This document shows, in pieces, positions 35,002-42,401 of a DNA stretch of 64,000 nt. Within the stretch, counting starts at the first letter, position 1; the number at the start of each line of letters is the position of its first letter. A program made the position numbers and the translations under genes. A model generated the notes under the pieces. The model was not told the DNA's origin. It saw nothing but the letters and a program-made list of their open reading frames with translations, and ran no database searches. The stretch is from Oligoflexia bacterium (lineage in GTDB: Bacteria; Bdellovibrionota; Bdellovibrionia; JABDDW01), in the NCBI GenBank assembly GCA_016715815.1, contig JADJXN010000007.1, forward strand, positions 8,943 to 72,942. Reading direction: 5' to 3'.

Positions 35002-36247
35002 AGACCACCTGCGGGTTAGAGAATAATTTATTAAACAACAAATTTTTATTTTTTGTCAAGTAATGTTCAACAGTATATGCAGCATAAAGCATTAAATAGA
35101 TATCCAGATAGGTTCTGTGTAATGTGTGGGCCCAAAAAACCCCTGTTATAATAATAAATGATGCAAAGTGAAAATAAATAAGAAGCTGTGTTTTTATTTT
35201 TTCTCTATTTAAATACATTCCAATTAAACCCAAAAGCAAAAGTGGTGTGTAAGAAAAAAAATAAACAATTTGTACAACTGGAGTTTTTTGCGGGTTAAAA
35301 ATCCAACTAAAACCAGCCATATTTTTTTTTATAAAACCCACAAAAGTTTGCCATGGGTGAGTTTTAATGTATTTGATAGCCATTTGAGTGTACCACTGGT
35401 TCTGTAGACGCTCGTTATGTTCTATCAGATAAATCTCAACTATATCTAGATCGATAAAGGCTTTTGAACGGCTTGTATCCATGCTTTCTCTTGGGTAGTG
35501 AGAAAATGTGTGAGGATTATTCCCTCCCCAGAGAGCCTTACCAAACTGGGAGGTTATTAGTGGGGCGCCAATAAGAAGATGGGTGCGTATAAGCCACGGT
35601 AAAATAGTGAAAAAACAAAAAATAATAATTAAAAGGGGTTTTCCAAATTTTATTTTAATATGAGCGGTGTTATTTATAAAAACCCATATTGCGGCAAGTG
35701 GTACAAATGGGAATAGAGTGCTTCGGACAAGTAAGGTTAGGCCTAAACAGATCCCTGCTACAGCACTTAGATAAAGCTTTTTTGAATTGTTAGCCTTGAT
35801 TAGAAAGACGGTGCTAAGTGCCGTCATAAATGTAAAAAGACTAGCTTCGTGTAATGAAGGATCATGAAGAACAAAGTAAGGGTAAAGAGCTGTTAATAGA
35901 GCTGCACTTATTCCTATTTTGTAAGAGAAAAATTTTTTTCCGATGTAGAAGATGCAAAGTGTGGTGGCGGCGCCTAAGAGAGATTGGAGAACAACAATAA
36001 CAATAAAACTCATGGAGCTTAATGCCGCAAAACTAAGAAGAAGTGGGTAGCCGGGTGGAATAAAGGCGTAGTAGGCTGGGTCGCCGAGGTAAAGCCCGTA
36101 TCCTTGTGTAAGATTTTTTGCAATCTGAAAGTAGGACTCATATCCACGGTTCCAAAATAAATCCTCTCCGACAATAAAGGCGGAGCCTGCGCGCAGCATA
36201 AAGGCGAGTACAAAAATTAAATGTAACCGATATTTTTTTATATACAT
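34976..36247 (-). CDS. polytopic membrane glycosyltransferase, GT39/ArnT-like
   Basis: A 423-residue membrane protein with about ten hydrophobic helices and a large first extracytoplasmic loop that contains GEDLFWNRGYESYFQIAKNL and PPGYPLLLSF. This arrangement is typical of the PMT_2/ArnT family, which transfers a sugar from a polyprenyl-phosphate donor. The third helix region has YIGKKFFSYKIGISAALLTALYP, also typical. It is the first gene of an operon with the PqqD-like and nucleotidyltransferase genes, which suggests glycosylation of the cluster product or of a surface glycan, but this is inference. Confidence 0.75.
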   Translation of the reverse strand: MYIKKYRLHLIFVLAFMLRAGSAFIVGEDLFWNRGYESYFQIAKNLTQGYGLYLGDPAYYAFIPPGYPLLLSFAALSSMSFIVIVVLQSLLGAATTLCIFYIGKKFFSYKIGISAALLTALYPYFVLHDPSLHEASLFTFMTALSTVFLIKANNSKKLYLSAVAGICLGLTLLVRSTLFPFVPLAAIWVFINNTAHIKIKFGKPLLIIIFCFFTILPWLIRTHLLIGAPLITSQFGKALWGGNNPHTFSHYPRESMDTSRSKAFIDLDIVEIYLIEHNERLQNQWYTQMAIKYIKTHPWQTFVGFIKKNMAGFSWIFNPQKTPVVQIVYFFSYTPLLLLGLIGMYLNREKIKTQLLIYFHFASFIIITGVFWAHTLHRTYLDIYLMLYAAYTVEHYLTKNKNLLFNKLFSNPQVVYAKHKEPS

Positions 36248-36309
36248 TAATTGTGGTTATCCTATGTTTAGTCTTGCAATGAGCGGGCAAAATAACAATA
36301 ATTTTCTAT

Positions 36310-37461
36310 ATGCATTCTGAATCTGCTTTAAAGATCCCATTAGTTTCCCAATTGCTGAAAGACCCTTCTTTTAAAATAATAAAACGTGCGGTTGATTCAA
36401 AATGGATTTATGAAAAGCTGGTTCCATTGGGCCATTGCGGCTTTAACCCTGCCACCAATGCGGCCTATGTAGGTTTTAATTCGTCAGTGTCGCAGTGGTT
36501 ACAAAATCCCAAGCAAAGTATTCGCAGTTTTAACTTTAACGATACATTTTTACATGAGCTTTTTTTTATAATCCATGATTACCTTCATGCCTGGAGCTAC
36601 AATGCCATTAACGAGCTTTACCCAGGTTTAAAATTTGGTTACGGAAAAATTACTGAAAAAAACTTTGAAGACTATGTTTTTTGCCATATTTTAACTGAGG
36701 CGGTAGCCACGGTGGGCCTAGATTATTGGTATTTATCCACCATTGAATTAAACCAGGTAATACCAGTAGGCGCTAATATCAAAACACTGACAGCGGCTTA
36801 TCACGTAAAAAATAATTCGGAATATAGACGCTTTGACCCTAAGTTTAATGCACAAAAAAGGGGTTTTTTAAAAACACTTAACGATGCTTATTGCGATGGT
36901 ATTTTTTATGCTTTACCAATGAAAGCCATCCAACTCAGCCCTCAGATATATAGATGGTATTGGCATGAGCTGACCTATGGGAGGCTTCAGAGAAAATACA
37001 CTCGTCAATGGTTAAGCTATTTGTCTGCGGGCGAGGTTGTGTGTGAGCAGGCTAAGCTAGATATTAAAATCGATAATTCAAAAAAATGGATGCAAGAACT
37101 TGTTGAAGACTTATCCCTATTGCTTTGGCAAAAGGTTAAGGAGAATAAAAATATTTGGTTTAAGCCGCAATACGATGTTAAGCACGACGCTTGGGGCGGG
37201 AGTGGAAAATTGCAAATGGACAGTAGGTTTACATCGTTGATCCATCTAAAGACGCCAAAAACATTTAATTATCTTGACTACTATGTATCTCAATATGCCA
37301 TTAGACATACCTTTTCTGAGAATAGTAAGGCCATTGCAAGCCAGCTTCCAGAAATTGCCAAAAGTAAAAATTTGCAAAAGCTAAAGAAAATATTTAAAAA
37401 TCAAAAAAAGGTAGAGTCCGCGTTTGACGTCTATCCACAATCGCTTTTTATGCTCCCCTAA
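36310..37461 (+). CDS. unknown protein with HELFF..HDYLH motif, possible metal-binding protein
   Basis: A 383-residue protein of no recognised family and without signal peptide. The notable part is FLHELFFIIHDYLHAW near residues 85-100, followed about 33 residues later by LTEAVATVGLDYWYL. This resembles a HExxH...E zinc-peptidase arrangement in which the motif Glu is Asp (HDYLH). Tryptophan and tyrosine are abundant. It is divergent from the GT39-PqqD-NTase operon and its stop touches the end of the convergent MBOAT gene. A second HxxxH protein lies at 40279. Enzymatic activity is not established; a structural role is equally possible. Confidence 0.55.
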   Translation: MHSESALKIPLVSQLLKDPSFKIIKRAVDSKWIYEKLVPLGHCGFNPATNAAYVGFNSSVSQWLQNPKQSIRSFNFNDTFLHELFFIIHDYLHAWSYNAINELYPGLKFGYGKITEKNFEDYVFCHILTEAVATVGLDYWYLSTIELNQVIPVGANIKTLTAAYHVKNNSEYRRFDPKFNAQKRGFLKTLNDAYCDGIFYALPMKAIQLSPQIYRWYWHELTYGRLQRKYTRQWLSYLSAGEVVCEQAKLDIKIDNSKKWMQELVEDLSLLLWQKVKENKNIWFKPQYDVKHDAWGGSGKLQMDSRFTSLIHLKTPKTFNYLDYYVSQYAIRHTFSENSKAIASQLPEIAKSKNLQKLKKIFKNQKKVESAFDVYPQSLFMLP

Positions 37462-38919
37462 TTAAAATTTAAAATAAATAAATCGTTGAGAGGTGTTTGC
37501 ATATCTAAATACAAGGCTTAGTGCAAACAGGGTAGAAAGCAGGCCGCCCCAAAACAACCCCATCAAAAGAGGTCTTGATGTTTTTAGGTGCTCAAATTTA
37601 TTTTTTAGATTTTCAATAAAAACATACTTACCAGATTTAAGTTGCGTGTAAAAAATGATTTGAATGAGATAACATAAAAAAATGGACAAATAAACATGCC
37701 CACTGGGTGGGGTAACAATTTGGTCTTTTGCTCCTGATAAAAAGTTAGAAATAAAAATCTTAATTACATAAAAACTATCTGCTCTAAAAATGAGCCATGC
37801 AAAAATAATACAACTTTGTAATAATACAATATTAAAAATCTTTTTAACTAAATACGACCATCCTTCAAGCCTGCTTTGTAGCGTCTTCCAGCTCAGAAGT
37901 AGTCTTTCGACTACCAGTAAAAGTCCGTGAATAAGTCCGCAAATCATAAAAGTCCAGTTGGCTCCATGCCACAATCCAGAAATAACCATGGTAAGTGCTA
38001 AAACTGCAAGTGCGCGCAATTCAGAGCGACTACGGCCACGTAATGGAATGTGAATGTAATCTCTAATCCATTCACTGAGCGTAATATGCCAGCGCCGCCA
38101 AAATTCAGAGGGGGAACTTGCCAAATAGGGGGAAAGAAAATTTTCAGGCAACTCAATTCCAAGTATTTTGCCAGCGCCCCTCCCCATGGTGGTGTAACCA
38201 CTAAAGTCACCCCATACTTGAACAGTAAAACCCATTAAAGCTAAAAAAAGAGTTCCTCTGCCGTATACAATAGGGTTTGCAAAAACAGTATCAACGAAAT
38301 ATGCACAGCTGTCGGCGATCATTATTTTTTTAAAAAAACCAAAACAAAAAAGGGCAATTCCATCAAGAATTTGATCTGCTTGCGGTTTTTCTAAAACCTG
38401 CATTTGCGGTAAAATTTGTCTCATGCGGATAATGGGGCCTGCTACCAGTTGTGGAAAAAAACTTTTGAAAAAAGCAAACTCTTTGAGGCTTATAAAAGAG
38501 GCCTTGCCTTTTGCATAATCTACCAAATAGCCAATGCCTTGAAGTGTAAAAAAACTAATTCCAATAGGTAGTGGTAATTCTAGTTTTTTGCCCCCATTAA
38601 GATTTGGAAAAATAAATTGCAGCTGCTCCGTAAGCCAAGGAGTATATTTCCAAAAAAACAAATGTAATGTCATAATGCTTATGCCAACGGTAACAAATAG
38701 TTTTTTGTATAAAGGCCATTTATGGGCTGCCCAAAGAGAGAGCCAAGAAAATAAGATAACGGATACAAAAACAATGGTATCAAAAATGCCCGCCCAAGCG
38801 TAAAAAAGAAGGCTGCTAATAAGTAAAAGATAAAATCTTAAAGAATAGGAATTTAATAACAAAAAAAGAAGGGCTGTGGGAATAAGAAGAATTAAAAATT
38901 CCGGGTTAGAATAAATCAT
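37462..38919 (-). CDS. MBOAT-family O-acyltransferase (AlgI-like)
   Basis: A 485-residue membrane-bound O-acyltransferase with about ten helices. The family core RRWHITLSEWIRDYIHIPL lies near residue 275 and the catalytic His is in SGLWHGANWTFMICGLIHG near 315. The start at 38919 was chosen because it overlaps the upstream stop as ATGA and follows GGGGGAAGG. These proteins move acyl groups across the membrane to a polysaccharide-modifying partner, here the SGNH-like protein encoded directly upstream. A second such pair is at 48340-50823. Confidence 0.9.
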   Translation of the reverse strand: MIYSNPEFLILLIPTALLFLLLNSYSLRFYLLLISSLLFYAWAGIFDTIVFVSVILFSWLSLWAAHKWPLYKKLFVTVGISIMTLHLFFWKYTPWLTEQLQFIFPNLNGGKKLELPLPIGISFFTLQGIGYLVDYAKGKASFISLKEFAFFKSFFPQLVAGPIIRMRQILPQMQVLEKPQADQILDGIALFCFGFFKKIMIADSCAYFVDTVFANPIVYGRGTLFLALMGFTVQVWGDFSGYTTMGRGAGKILGIELPENFLSPYLASSPSEFWRRWHITLSEWIRDYIHIPLRGRSRSELRALAVLALTMVISGLWHGANWTFMICGLIHGLLLVVERLLLSWKTLQSRLEGWSYLVKKIFNIVLLQSCIIFAWLIFRADSFYVIKIFISNFLSGAKDQIVTPPSGHVYLSIFLCYLIQIIFYTQLKSGKYVFIENLKNKFEHLKTSRPLLMGLFWGGLLSTLFALSLVFRYANTSQRFIYFKF

Positions 38920-40214
38920 TGCCTTCCCCCAAGCTTTATCCAATGGCTGATTGCTTTAGTTACCTTTTCTGCTCCGCTACGATTGGTGTGGTTTGGATCT
39001 AGGCGCATGGTTTCTGGCGTATTACCATCAAACACAAAGTCTTGCCAAGTAAGGCCATAGTCTTCCCATTCTGAAACCTTAATTTTAATGTTTGTACTGG
39101 CACTTTCTACTAACATTTTTTTTACATAATCTCTTAAACAAGGGTGTGCATGATCTGAGTGAAGGGGAGTAACAGGAGTTAAATAAATATAAATTTTTTC
39201 TGCAATTTCGTTTAAAGCTATAAGCATTTGCTTATAGCGTTTTTTTGCATTGTAAATAGATTCTTGTGTGCAGCCCCTTAGCTTTTGGCCTTGAAGTGCG
39301 GAGGAATAGGGTGGGGTGTATTTTGCCATTTCAGCAATTTGATTTACATCATCTTTAAAAAGCAAATAGCCATTATCGCCTAAATCCTTTATCAATTTAC
39401 CTTTTATGGGTGGTGGGGAGCGGGGGCGGGGGCGTATAAAGAGTAAATAGCGAATTTTTGCAATATCGCCCCAGGTTGGTACATTAAATAAAGTAGGGCC
39501 GTTGTAATACAGCCATTTTAAATGGCCATGTTGCTCAAAATAATTTTTAAGCAATATATTTTGTTCCTGAATTTCTGCTGTCTCTTGAAAGTCTGCCCAC
39601 CAGAAAGAATAGCCAACCACAACACTGTCTAGCTTTTTTTTCTCCTGAGTTTTTTTAATTTCCTTTACGATAAGAGCCATTTTAGTTACAGACTCTTGAA
39701 GCATTCCAAAGCGTGTTAAAAACAGAAATTTTTTATAATTATTCAGGGTGCTTATACTTTTAGAAAACAAATCTGGCATCAGCTCTCGATGTGCTTCTGA
39801 GGAGCCAAAAATTAAAGTGTCCGCCCCATATTTTTTCAATATCTCTAAGTTTCCAAGCCAGGACATCATTAAGAAGGGGTCGTTCATTTGTGTCGACGCT
39901 GGCATTCTTAAATCAAAATCAAATGTAAACTTAAAATACTTGTTCCATAATTGCTCGTCATACAAAAGCGTAATGGGGTAGCCAGCAAATGCAGCGTGAA
40001 AAAGATCGGGGCGCTCTTGAAGCCTTATCGTTCTTCCAGTTGTTTCGTGCAAAGCTGGGTAAAGCCACCAAAGGCCTGAGGTTTTAATATTTTCGATATT
40101 GACCGTATTAGAATCATTTTGTGGGGTATTCGGCTTGATTTGGCTAATAACAATAAAAACAGAAATATTAATAATAAAGCTTATGATGGCGGCTTTGGCA
40201 AAGATGGAGCTCAT
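38916..40214 (-). CDS. SGNH/AlgX-like extracytoplasmic protein paired with MBOAT
   Basis: A 432-residue protein with one N-terminal membrane anchor (about residues 6-25) and an extracytoplasmic domain. LIFGSSEAHRE near 135 gives a GxS nucleophile motif. DPNHTNRSGAEKV near the C terminus gives the Asp-x2-His pair, so the catalytic triad of SGNH hydrolases is complete. Proteins of this kind complete O-acetylation started by MBOAT partners. It is coupled to the MBOAT gene by ATGA. The acceptor could be a surface glycan or, given the location, a cluster product; the former is more usual. Confidence 0.75.
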   Translation of the reverse strand: MSSIFAKAAIISFIINISVFIVISQIKPNTPQNDSNTVNIENIKTSGLWWLYPALHETTGRTIRLQERPDLFHAAFAGYPITLLYDEQLWNKYFKFTFDFDLRMPASTQMNDPFLMMSWLGNLEILKKYGADTLIFGSSEAHRELMPDLFSKSISTLNNYKKFLFLTRFGMLQESVTKMALIVKEIKKTQEKKKLDSVVVGYSFWWADFQETAEIQEQNILLKNYFEQHGHLKWLYYNGPTLFNVPTWGDIAKIRYLLFIRPRPRSPPPIKGKLIKDLGDNGYLLFKDDVNQIAEMAKYTPPYSSALQGQKLRGCTQESIYNAKKRYKQMLIALNEIAEKIYIYLTPVTPLHSDHAHPCLRDYVKKMLVESASTNIKIKVSEWEDYGLTWQDFVFDGNTPETMRLDPNHTNRSGAEKVTKAISHWIKLGGRQ

Positions 40215-40278
40215 TGATAATATTATGCACTATTTTGATATTCTTGACAGCCCATAAATAGAGTGACAGTATTTTAAC

Positions 40279-41283
40279 ATGTTATCAACGCAAAATAGTT
40301 TTAAAAAATTAAACCGGCCTTTACAAAGCAAAAAAAAATCAAAAAGTATAAAGCTTATCGATTTAATTAAAAGTCATAGGCAGTTTGTTAATAAAAATAC
40401 TGTTACAGAAAATATTGGGGATGGATTTTTGTGCGCAACTAACCCCATTTTTAATACAATCCGTGAAGAATTTTTAAAATACGGATATAAATTTAATAAA
40501 GGGGCATCAACATACTTTGCCTTTCCTCTGATGGGATTAGATGACATTTTAAATCAAAAAACAGTTCCGGTTTTAAATAACTTCCACTGGCTAGAAAGCA
40601 TTGAAAGGCAAAGGCCTGGTTATTTTAACCTACAAGATTTAAATCATTGGGATATCAGTTCCAATTATTTGTTGCACGAATGTGCTCATTGTGTGGCCAA
40701 TGACATAACACTTAAACATATTAATAAGAGTTTACTTAAAACAAAACGCGGTCAGCTAATGCAAATTTTTATTTGCGAAGTTTTTGCAGCAGCGGTAGAA
40801 GCCATGGGAACTTTATTTTTATTTGATCAAACGAGCCATTATTTTTATATGCTAAACTCGTATCAAAAATTCAACGAGTCCCAAATTTTACCCAGAATGC
40901 AGCTCACTTGCCAAATTGGGTTTAAAAATGTGGTTAAACTCTATATGCTTTTATTTCTTTATTCGTGTTTTTTATATTTAAAACTAGGCAAAAAAGAATC
41001 TGCCTTAGTTTTAAAAGCTATGAACGTTACAAAAGAACAAGAAAAAGCGATTTGGCATTTTTGGGGCCCTAATAGCCAATTTGAGATACGTTTAAATACA
41101 AGATTTAGAGTTCATGCTACGGGTTTGTATTTATCTTCGCGTGGTTATTCAAAGGACGTATTTAAAGAACTTAATTTTGATCCAGTGGATTACATTATTA
41201 AAAACCCATCAATGATGAGTGTTATTAATAAACTCAGCGATGTGTTATGCAAAGATCTTCCCCCTGGTTACTTTCCAGTTTGA
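40279..41283 (+). CDS. unknown protein with HECAH zinc-peptidase-like motif
   Basis: A 334-residue protein of no recognised family, without signal peptide. SNYLLHECAHCVAND near residues 131-145 contains a full HExxH motif. About 34 residues later ICEVFAAAVEAMGTLFLF offers glutamates at the position of a gluzincin third ligand. The N-terminal 40 residues are very basic. The same order of motifs (HxxxH, then an acidic Ala/Val helix) is seen in the protein at 36310, so the two may be distant relatives. It converges on, and overlaps by 16 bases, the kinase gene of the lasso-type cluster. A peptidase acting in the cluster is an attractive but untested idea. Confidence 0.55.
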   Translation: MLSTQNSFKKLNRPLQSKKKSKSIKLIDLIKSHRQFVNKNTVTENIGDGFLCATNPIFNTIREEFLKYGYKFNKGASTYFAFPLMGLDDILNQKTVPVLNNFHWLESIERQRPGYFNLQDLNHWDISSNYLLHECAHCVANDITLKHINKSLLKTKRGQLMQIFICEVFAAAVEAMGTLFLFDQTSHYFYMLNSYQKFNESQILPRMQLTCQIGFKNVVKLYMLLFLYSCFLYLKLGKKESALVLKAMNVTKEQEKAIWHFWGPNSQFEIRLNTRFRVHATGLYLSSRGYSKDVFKELNFDPVDYIIKNPSMMSVINKLSDVLCKDLPPGYFPV

Positions 41284-42218
41284 GAATCTTTTAAAATTGC
41301 AGCACTTACAGCATCTAATTTTTTTAAATTTCGCGGGTAATACAGGGCTTTAATTGGAATGCCATAATCCACAATTCTTTTACAAAAATGAAACTCGTTT
41401 CTATATCTTTCTGGTGAACGGATTACTGTATTAAAGGTATTTGCAATAAGGCCCATAAAGCTTTGATGCGGGCTAATATTTTTAATTAAAATGTTTTTAG
41501 TTTTTCTTTGATCCTCTGGAGAGCATAAAAGATAGATGGCTTTTAGTTTACAGGGCTTGTTGTAGCAAATCTTTCTTTTAAGAGAAAAAATTTTTTTGCT
41601 AGTTTCTGGGTTCATTAAAGAGCCATCATTTTTTAAAAATTCTGAATTTAAAAACCGCTTAGATACCCGAGGAAAAAGTTTAATACGTGGCAGCCCTGGG
41701 TAAACTGTACAATATTTTTTATTCTCCTTTAGGACCACTAGATCATCTGTTAGTAGTGGCAAACCCTTTGATATAAAAGATGCCGCCAGAGTGGATTTTC
41801 CGTATCCCGGGTGCCCTAAGAATACAATGGCCTCATTATTTTTTGTAGTAATCCCTACTCCGTGAAGAGGTTCAATCCCCCTGTCAAGTAAACTAAAAGA
41901 GAGCACTTGATTTAAGAGGTAATTTTGAAAAGACTCTGACTGCTTTTTAAGGTGCGAATACCATTTAATGGTATGACTATCTGGTGAAATTAAAAATTCA
42001 GCTATGTTCGTCCAACGTAAATACGCAGCACCATCTGGGAGTTTGTAATAGTAAAACCAATTTTGTGGTCTATGCTTACGGCAGGCTAAATTTCTAAATT
42101 CTTGTATTTTGCCGGGGATAATTTCTATATCGGGTTGTATTTTATTTTTATCTGCCGGCCATGGTAAAATAATGGGGCCACGAATTTTTAATCCATATAA
42201 ATGGTAATTATTAATCAT
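41268..42218 (-). CDS. HprK-like kinase of a lasso-type cluster
   Basis: A 316-residue protein of the HPr-kinase-like family found in lasso-peptide clusters. The P-loop FLGHPGYGKSTLAASF is near residues 131-146. LPLLTDDLVVL near 150-160 supplies the acidic metal-binding residues, and YPGLPRIKLFPR follows as in this family. The gene starts six bases after the precursor stop, so cyclase, precursor and kinase form one operon. In the paeninodin system a homologous kinase phosphorylates the C-terminal Ser of the precursor; the precursor here ends in Thr. Whether that residue is the target is inference. Confidence 0.85.
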   Translation of the reverse strand: MINNYHLYGLKIRGPIILPWPADKNKIQPDIEIIPGKIQEFRNLACRKHRPQNWFYYYKLPDGAAYLRWTNIAEFLISPDSHTIKWYSHLKKQSESFQNYLLNQVLSFSLLDRGIEPLHGVGITTKNNEAIVFLGHPGYGKSTLAASFISKGLPLLTDDLVVLKENKKYCTVYPGLPRIKLFPRVSKRFLNSEFLKNDGSLMNPETSKKIFSLKRKICYNKPCKLKAIYLLCSPEDQRKTKNILIKNISPHQSFMGLIANTFNTVIRSPERYRNEFHFCKRIVDYGIPIKALYYPRNLKKLDAVSAAILKDSQTGK

Positions 42219-42224
42219 TGAACA

Positions 42225-42401
42225 TTAAGTAGGGGGCCATCCAGATGCCCTGCTATTGGGCTTTCCGCCCCCGCCGTCAAAGCCTCCACCGCCTTTTCTT
42301 GCTTTTACAACGCTTTTAATGTTGCCGTAATTTGTAAGTTTAGGTGATTCATACTTTTTTTTTATTTGATGTTTCTTTTTGTGCTTCTTTATTTTTTTCA
42401 T
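42225..42401 (-). CDS. putative lasso-peptide precursor
   Basis: A 58-residue ORF with a GAGGAAAA ribosome site and an ATGA overlap with the cyclase gene. Residues 2-16 are nearly all Lys or His. The leader has Tyr17, Pro20, Leu22 and Gly26. If the core starts at Ala34, Tyr, Pro and Leu fall at -17, -14 and -12, exactly the positions used for recognition by PqqD-like B1 proteins. The usual Thr at -2 is Val32. The core would be 25 residues with Asp42 at position 9, allowing an Ala1-Asp9 nine-residue ring. The ring holds GGGGF, the tail another GGGG and ends SGWPPT. It lies between cyclase and kinase genes. Confidence 0.8.
   Translation of the reverse strand: MKKIKKHKKKHQIKKKYESPKLTNYGNIKSVVKARKGGGGFDGGGGKPNSRASGWPPT

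Noticed and set aside
42266..42292. Alternative lasso core starting at Gly37
   Set aside because: Gly37 would put the Asp at position 6, too close for known 7-9 residue rings, and the leader residues would not fall at -17, -14 and -12.
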